This document shows, one piece after another, positions 5,363-10,019 of a stretch of DNA of 10,019 nt. This DNA is from an uncultured Erysipelotrichaceae bacterium (lineage in GTDB: Bacteria > Bacillota_I > Bacilli_A > RF39 > UBA660): contig CADBNY010000035.1 in the NCBI GenBank assembly GCA_902796215.1, positions 1 to 10,019 of the forward strand. The letters run 5' to 3'. A program made the position numbers and the translations under genes. Below the pieces are notes generated by a model. That model was not told the origin of the DNA. It did no database searches and saw nothing but the letters and a program-made list of their open reading frames with translations. Every line of letters starts with the position of its first letter. The stretch's first letter is position 1.

Positions 5363-6412
5363 ATGGATAATAAAAAATTTGATGCGATTAAAGAAGCATT
5401 AGAAAAAGACTTAGTTGATGTACAAGATATTAAGGAATTAAATGAATTAAAAGTTAAATATTTAGGCAAAAAAGGTTTAATTACAGAATTAAATAGTGAG
5501 ATTAAAAATATACCAAATGAAGATAAGAAAGATTTTGGATTAAAAGTGAATGAATTGCGTAATCAGTTTAATGAATATTATGAAATGCAAAAAGAAAAAT
5601 TGGATTTAGAGGAATTAAACAAGAGATTAGAAAATGAAACAATTGATATTAGTTTGCCTGCTACTAGGATAAATTTAGGTGCTCCTAATATTTTAGAGAA
5701 ACTTATTGAAGAAGTAGAAGAGGTATTTTTATCTATGGGATATGATGTTGTAGATGGTCCTGAAATAGAAGAAGATAAATATAATTTTGAAATGTTAAAT
5801 ATTCCTAAGGGACACCCTGCAAGAGATGCTCAAGATACTTTTTATGTTGAAGGGGAAGAAATTCTTCTTCGTAGTCAAACTTCTCCTGTGCAAGTAAGAA
5901 CAATGCTTAAGGGTGAAGGAAAAGTACCTATTCGTATGATTTGTCCGGGTAAAACATATCGAAGAGATGATGATGATGCATCACATTCTCATCAATTTAT
6001 GCAAATAGAAGGGTTACTTGTTGATAAAGATATTAGTCTTTCTCATTTAAAGGGGACAATGGATGTTTTATTTAAACGTTTATTTGGAAATAATGTAGAA
6101 ACACGTTTTCGTCCAAGTTATTATCAATTTACAGAGCCATCTGTAGAAGTTGACATCACTTGTGTTAATTGTCATGGAAAAGGTTGTAATGTCTGTAAAA
6201 ATACTGGTTGGGTTACTGTTGTAGGAGCTGGTGTTGTTCATCCTAATGTTTTACGTATGAGTGGATATGATCCAAATGTTTGGAGTGGTTTTGCCTTTGG
6301 TTTTGGAGCAGAGAGACTTGCAATGTTAAAATATGATATTAATGATATACGTACTTTCTATAATGCAGATTTAAGGGAGACAAATACATTTGATAGGGAG
6401 GATGAGGAATAA
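5363..6412 (+). CDS. pheS: Phenylalanine-tRNA ligase alpha subunit
   Basis: Catalytic subunit of the alpha2-beta2 enzyme that charges tRNA-Phe with phenylalanine using ATP. The 349-residue length is normal. The N-terminal 90 residues form the coiled coil that reaches the tRNA. Class II motifs follow: HPARDAQDTFY (151-161), TYRRDDDDASHSHQFMQIEG (198-217) as motif 2, FTEPSVEVDI (256-265), and GFAFGFGAERLAML (309-322) as motif 3, with A311 at the position that lines the Phe pocket. C267, C270, C275 and C278 form a CxxC-x4-CxxC group that could hold a metal; from memory this occurs in other Gram-positive PheS proteins. ATG has a strong AGGAGGT 6 bases upstream. Its last base is the first base of the pheT start (TAATG), a sign of coupled translation that would help equal subunit supply. 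It is controlled by the T-box. Confidence 0.98.
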   Translation: MDNKKFDAIKEALEKDLVDVQDIKELNELKVKYLGKKGLITELNSEIKNIPNEDKKDFGLKVNELRNQFNEYYEMQKEKLDLEELNKRLENETIDISLPATRINLGAPNILEKLIEEVEEVFLSMGYDVVDGPEIEEDKYNFEMLNIPKGHPARDAQDTFYVEGEEILLRSQTSPVQVRTMLKGEGKVPIRMICPGKTYRRDDDDASHSHQFMQIEGLLVDKDISLSHLKGTMDVLFKRLFGNNVETRFRPSYYQFTEPSVEVDITCVNCHGKGCNVCKNTGWVTVVGAGVVHPNVLRMSGYDPNVWSGFAFGFGAERLAMLKYDINDIRTFYNADLRETNTFDREDEE

Positions 6413-8781
6413 TGATAAGTTTAAATTGGGTTAGTGATTATATTGATATAGATGATCAAGATGTATATGAGCTTGCGACTAAGGTAACAAAAGCTGGAAT
6501 TAATATCGAAGGTGTTATTACTCATCATATCCCAGGCTTGGTTATTGGTGAAATTTTAAATGTAGAGGAGCATCCAGATAGTGATCATTTACATGTTTGC
6601 TCTGTTTCTATTGGGAAAGAGACTTTACAAATTGTTTGTGGAGCGCCAAACGTTAGGGAAGGATTAAAGGTTATTGTAGCGACAGTAGGAGCGATTCTTC
6701 CAGGAGACTTTGAAATTAAGAAAAGTAAGATTCGTGGAGTTGAATCATGTGGTATGATTTGTGCTTTATTTGAACTTGGATTAGAAGAAAAAACAGATGA
6801 GAATTATGCTAAAGGAATTACAGAACTTGATAAAGATGCACCTGTAGGAAAAGACCCTATTTCTTATTTGGGATTAGATGATACTTTATACGATTTAGAT
6901 ATTCATAAACACCGTAATAATGATTGCTATTATCATATTGGTTTTGCTTACGAGATTGCTTGTATTTTAAATAGAAAAGTAAAGCTTCCTAATCTTGACT
7001 TTAAAACAGTAAAAGATAATATAAACGATCATTTTAAATTGGAAGTAAAAAGCAAGAAATGTACTTATTATATGGCTAGAGAAGTTCGTAATGTTAAAAT
7101 TGGGGAAAGCCCAGATTTTATTAAAAGACGTTTAATTGCTGCTGGTATGAGACCAATTAATAATGTTGTTGATATTTCTAATTATGTAATGCTTGAATTT
7201 GGACAACCTCTTCACTTTTTTGATAAAGATAAATTAGGTGAAAAAATTGTTGTAAGAGATGCTAAAGATAGTGAGACTATTACAACTTTAGATGGAAAAG
7301 AAAGAGTTTTAGATAAGAATGATATTGTGATTACAGATGGCAAAAAAAGTGTTTGTATTGCTGGTGTTATGGGTGGTGCAAATACTGAAGTTGATGAAAA
7401 TACAAAAAATATTTTAATTGAATCTGCTATTTTTGATCCAGTTAGTATTCGCTATACATCTCGTAAATTAGAATTACCTAGTGAAGCTAGTATTCGTTAT
7501 GGAAAAGGTTTATCTTTTGAATATACGGAGATGGCTAGTAAGAGGGCTTGTCATTTATTAGAAAAGTATGCTGATGCTGAAGTTTTAGACGGTTTTGTAT
7601 TAGTTGATAATGAAAAATATGAAGAAAAGAAGCTTTCTTTTAAGCCTGAAGATGTTGATAAAATTTTGGGAATTACTATTTCAGAAGAAGATATGAAACA
7701 TGAATTAGAACGTTTGGATTTTCCATATACTTTGAAAAAGGGTATTTTTGAAGTTACCATTCCACATAGAAGACTTGATATTGATTGTAATGTTAATGAC
7801 ATTGCAGAAGAAATTGGTAGACTTTATGGATATAACAATTTAGTTTCTACTCTTCCTAGTGTGCCAATTCGAAGAGGTGAATATATAGGTGATGTTAAGT
7901 ATCGTAAACTTGTTTCGAAAAGACTTCGTAGTCTAGGACTTACTGAAGTTAAAACTTATACATTAATTAGCCCTGAAATGGCTAAAAAATTTGTTTATGA
8001 AGATAAGAAGCAAGTTGTTTTACCAAATCCTATGAGTTTAGATAAGAGTGTTGTTCGAACTACTTTGCTTCCTTCTTTAATGAATTCATATGATTATAAC
8101 ATTTCTCGTGGAGTTAAGGATATTTTAATTTACGAGATTGCTAAGACATATGATGCCAGTTACAATGAAGTTAGTAAAGTTGCAGGACTTATGAGTGGAA
8201 ATTACCTTACTAATGATTGGAAGGGAAACTATAAAGTTGATTTTTATGTTGTTAAAGGAATTCTTGAAAATTTGCTAAATTATATGGGATATGAAGGAAG
8301 ATATTCTTTTATAAGAAGTACATGTAATGATTTACATCCTGGGGTACAAGCTAATATTATTTTAGATGGAAAGAGTATTGGAATTATTGGAAAAGTGCAT
8401 CCTAATATTAGTAAAAAAGAAATTTATGTTTTTGAGCTTGATTTAAATAATATTTTTGGAAAAACAAGTAAATTAAAATATAGGGAAGCTTATAAATATC
8501 CTAGTGTTCAAAAGGATATGGCATTTATTCTCGATAAAAAAATAGATGTTAGTGAAATTATGAGAACAATTCAAAAAGCAGCTAGTAAGATTTTACAAAA
8601 AATTACAGTATTTGATGTTTATGAAGGAGAAAATGTTTCTAAAGATAAAAAGAGTGTTGCTTTTAATTTAGTATTTAATGGTATTACTAAAACACTTACA
8701 GATGAAGAAGTTATGAAGGAATTTAATAAAATTATTGATAAAGTTATTGTAACTCATAAAGCTGAATTAAGAGATAAGTAG
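6412..8781 (+). CDS. pheT: Phenylalanine-tRNA ligase beta subunit
   Basis: Partner of PheS; binds tRNA-Phe and hydrolyses mischarged Tyr-tRNA-Phe. The 789-residue length is typical. Domains in order: N-terminal segment; EMAP-like tRNA-binding domain about 39-150 (VEEHPDSDHLHVC, VCGAPNVREG); B3/B4 editing domain about 200-385 (RPINNVVDISNYVMLEFGQPLHFFD, GVMGG 318-322, ESAIFDP 337-343, SEASIRYGKG); B5 domain about 405-475 (RRLDIDCNVNDIAEEIGRLYGY); a catalytic-like core about 490-680 (VVLPNPMSLDKSVVRTTLLPS, LHPG 641-644); and an anticodon-binding FDX-ACB domain about 690-789 (YPSVQKDMAFIL, FDVYEG, TLTDEEV). An oddity: the usual TPNRxDC segment after the EMAP domain reads IHKHRNNDC (164-172). AGGGAGG at 6395-6401 lies within pheS. 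The gene ends the operon, before a strong terminator. Confidence 0.98.
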   Translation: MISLNWVSDYIDIDDQDVYELATKVTKAGINIEGVITHHIPGLVIGEILNVEEHPDSDHLHVCSVSIGKETLQIVCGAPNVREGLKVIVATVGAILPGDFEIKKSKIRGVESCGMICALFELGLEEKTDENYAKGITELDKDAPVGKDPISYLGLDDTLYDLDIHKHRNNDCYYHIGFAYEIACILNRKVKLPNLDFKTVKDNINDHFKLEVKSKKCTYYMAREVRNVKIGESPDFIKRRLIAAGMRPINNVVDISNYVMLEFGQPLHFFDKDKLGEKIVVRDAKDSETITTLDGKERVLDKNDIVITDGKKSVCIAGVMGGANTEVDENTKNILIESAIFDPVSIRYTSRKLELPSEASIRYGKGLSFEYTEMASKRACHLLEKYADAEVLDGFVLVDNEKYEEKKLSFKPEDVDKILGITISEEDMKHELERLDFPYTLKKGIFEVTIPHRRLDIDCNVNDIAEEIGRLYGYNNLVSTLPSVPIRRGEYIGDVKYRKLVSKRLRSLGLTEVKTYTLISPEMAKKFVYEDKKQVVLPNPMSLDKSVVRTTLLPSLMNSYDYNISRGVKDILIYEIAKTYDASYNEVSKVAGLMSGNYLTNDWKGNYKVDFYVVKGILENLLNYMGYEGRYSFIRSTCNDLHPGVQANIILDGKSIGIIGKVHPNISKKEIYVFELDLNNIFGKTSKLKYREAYKYPSVQKDMAFILDKKIDVSEIMRTIQKAASKILQKITVFDVYEGENVSKDKKSVAFNLVFNGITKTLTDEEVMKEFNKIIDKVIVTHKAELRDK

Positions 8782-8819
8782 AAGGATAATAATTTTAATT
8801 TATCCTTTTATTTTTTTTT
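8782..8819 (+). terminator. Intrinsic terminator of the pheST operon
   Basis: AAGGATAA (8782-8789) and TTATCCTT (8800-8807) pair perfectly around a 10-base loop, followed by TTA and nine T residues. It starts directly after the pheT stop codon. The stem is AT-rich, but the uninterrupted T-run makes it convincing for this genome style. Confidence 0.9.
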
Positions 8820-8828
8820 GATTTATTA

Positions 8829-8834
8829 TATAAT
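8829..8834 (+). promoter_or_regulatory. Possible -10 element for the serpin-like gene
   Basis: A perfect TATAAT lies 12 bases before the AGGAG ribosome binding site. No good -35 is present at 16-18 bases; that position falls in the T-run of the preceding terminator (TTTTAT, 8806-8811). The gene follows a strong terminator and needs its own promoter, which is the main support. Confidence 0.4.
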
Positions 8835-8858
8835 TTGGTTAAGATAGGAGTGATTTAT

Positions 8859-10019
8859 TTGGAAAATAATAATGTAGAAGTTCTTGATGAAAAGCAGGAA
8901 GTTCAACAGCCAGTAGTGGAACAGGAAAATATAGTTGAAGGAAAAGATAAAGGAAAGGGTGGAAAAAAGGGAATTATTATTTTGTTAGTTTTTTTAGCCT
9001 TACTTGCTATTGGTTTTGGAGTTTATTATTTTATAAATAAGAATACAGAATCAACTAAAGTTGATACAAATACTAAAAAATATAAGTCTGAATATCGAAT
9101 TAGTTCTAATGGGTTAGAAAATTTTGATTTGTATTTTTTGAAATTAGAAAATGAAGAAAAGAATAAGGTGTATAGTCCTTTATCTATTAAATATGCATTA
9201 GAAATGTTAAGTGAAGGAGCAGGAGGAGATTCTAAGAAGCAAATTGATGCTGTTATTGGAGATTATAAAGCAAAAAGTTATCCTAATAGTGAACATATGA
9301 GTTTTGCTAATGCAATGTTTATTCGTAATTCTTTTAAAGAAAATATAGTAGAAGATTATACGAATAATTTATCTAGTAAATATGGAGCAGAAATTTTGTA
9401 TGATGAATTTAGTAGTGCACAACCAATGAATAATTGGGTAAAACAAAAAACATTTAATTTAATTGATAATTTCTTTAAGGATGATGATGTTGCCCAAGAA
9501 GATTTTATTCTTACGAATGCTTTAGCTATTGATATGAACTGGAATAATCAGATTCATTGTACTTGTGGACATAAAATTCCTTGTGTTAATGATGGGTATT
9601 ATAGTATTTCTTATGCTCATGAAAAATTAGATGATGATAGTGAAGCAGCTTATTCTAATGCTGAATATCCATTTGATAGTGATGAGGCGTTCTTTGGTGA
9701 TCAATATCGAAATAGAAAAAATGAATTTAATGGAAAAGAATATACGAAAGGTGCAACTGTTTTAGCAGACTTTAATAAATATGATATCATTAAAGAATTA
9801 GGGGAAGATAAGATTAGAGAAATTATTCGTCCTGAATATGAAGCTTGGTTAAAAACAGAAGATGGAAAATCAGCAATGCGTGAAGAGTTTCCTACAAATG
9901 CTGATGAATATGTAAATAAGTTTATTAAAGAGTTAAAAGAAAATTATGGTAAGAGCGCTAATTCAACAGATTTCTTCTTGTATGAAGATGATAATGTAAA
10001 AGAATTTGCGAAGGATTTA
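8859..10019 (+). CDS. Membrane-anchored serpin-like protein (3' end outside the window)
   Basis: An open frame of 387 codons runs from a TTG start to the window edge. AGGAG (8846-8850) is 8 bases before TTG 8859; no ATG fits better. Residues 1-37 are charged and end in KDKGKGGKK, 38-59 are one transmembrane segment with basic residues on the cytosolic side and no cleavage or lipobox signal, so the rest should face outward. Serpin features: VYSPLSIKYALEMLSEGAGGDSKKQI (104-129, helix B region) and DFILTNALAIDMNW (215-228), equivalent to the family's NALYFKGxW strand. After that a serpin should show a PxMM strand; instead residues about 232-376 are charged and unfamiliar, starting with HCTCGHKIPC (233-242). 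VKEFAKDL at the edge may resume the fold. Serpins trap serine or cysteine proteases; the reactive-centre loop is not in view, so inhibitory activity is unproven. Confidence 0.78.
   Translation, partial: MENNNVEVLDEKQEVQQPVVEQENIVEGKDKGKGGKKGIIILLVFLALLAIGFGVYYFINKNTESTKVDTNTKKYKSEYRISSNGLENFDLYFLKLENEEKNKVYSPLSIKYALEMLSEGAGGDSKKQIDAVIGDYKAKSYPNSEHMSFANAMFIRNSFKENIVEDYTNNLSSKYGAEILYDEFSSAQPMNNWVKQKTFNLIDNFFKDDDVAQEDFILTNALAIDMNWNNQIHCTCGHKIPCVNDGYYSISYAHEKLDDDSEAAYSNAEYPFDSDEAFFGDQYRNRKNEFNGKEYTKGATVLADFNKYDIIKELGEDKIREIIRPEYEAWLKTEDGKSAMREEFPTNADEYVNKFIKELKENYGKSANSTDFFLYEDDNVKEFAKDL

Noticed and set aside
7551..7802. Minus-strand open frame of 83 codons inside pheT
   Set aside because: It lies wholly within a well-supported pheT domain, has no ribosome binding site, and its composition is the antisense shadow of the pheT codons.
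1..10019. CRISPR arrays, insertion sequences, tRNA or rRNA genes, attachment sites
   Set aside because: I saw no regularly spaced repeats, transposase motifs, tRNA-like cloverleaf or rRNA sequence on either strand.

Overview
The window is strongly AT-rich and every supported gene lies on the + strand. Gram-positive Shine-Dalgarno sites, a T-box riboswitch and A/T-ending codons point to a low-GC Firmicute, probably an uncultured host-associated member of the Bacilli / Erysipelotrichia / RF39-like lineages; that lineage is inferred from style, not from a marker search. TGA acts as a true stop (for example at 2099-2101 and 2874-2876, the latter followed at once by an in-frame TAG), so the standard bacterial code applies despite the Mollicutes-like composition.

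Left part (1-1100): the 3' end of one gene and a complete gene, both encoding charged, low-complexity proteins with no recognised domain that end in a single very hydrophobic segment. They look like a tandem pair of tail-anchored membrane proteins.

Middle left (1101-3808): after a possible weak terminator and a good promoter comes a tight three-gene glycosyltransferase cassette: GT2, GT8, GT2. The genes are 4 bp apart or overlap. The two GT2 proteins look like paralogs flanking the GT8 enzyme. Together they could add a short glycan to a surface protein or polymer; the acceptor is not encoded here.

Centre (3809-4447): a promoter of nearly the same design and frr, the ribosome recycling factor.

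Middle right (4448-8819): an extended -10 promoter, a complete T-box leader with a TTC (Phe) specifier codon, and an operon of a HAD-family hydrolase, pheS and pheT, closed by a clear intrinsic terminator. Uncharged tRNA-Phe should let transcription through into all three genes, so the HAD enzyme is co-regulated with phenylalanyl-tRNA synthetase. This is the most informative regulatory arrangement in the window.

Right edge (8820-10019): a gene starting with TTG and running off the window encodes a membrane-anchored serpin-like protein: a short cytosolic tail, one transmembrane anchor, then a serpin fold interrupted by a region of about 150 residues that does not look like a serpin and begins with a cysteine/histidine cluster. 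Its reactive-centre loop, which would settle whether it is an inhibitor, lies beyond the window.
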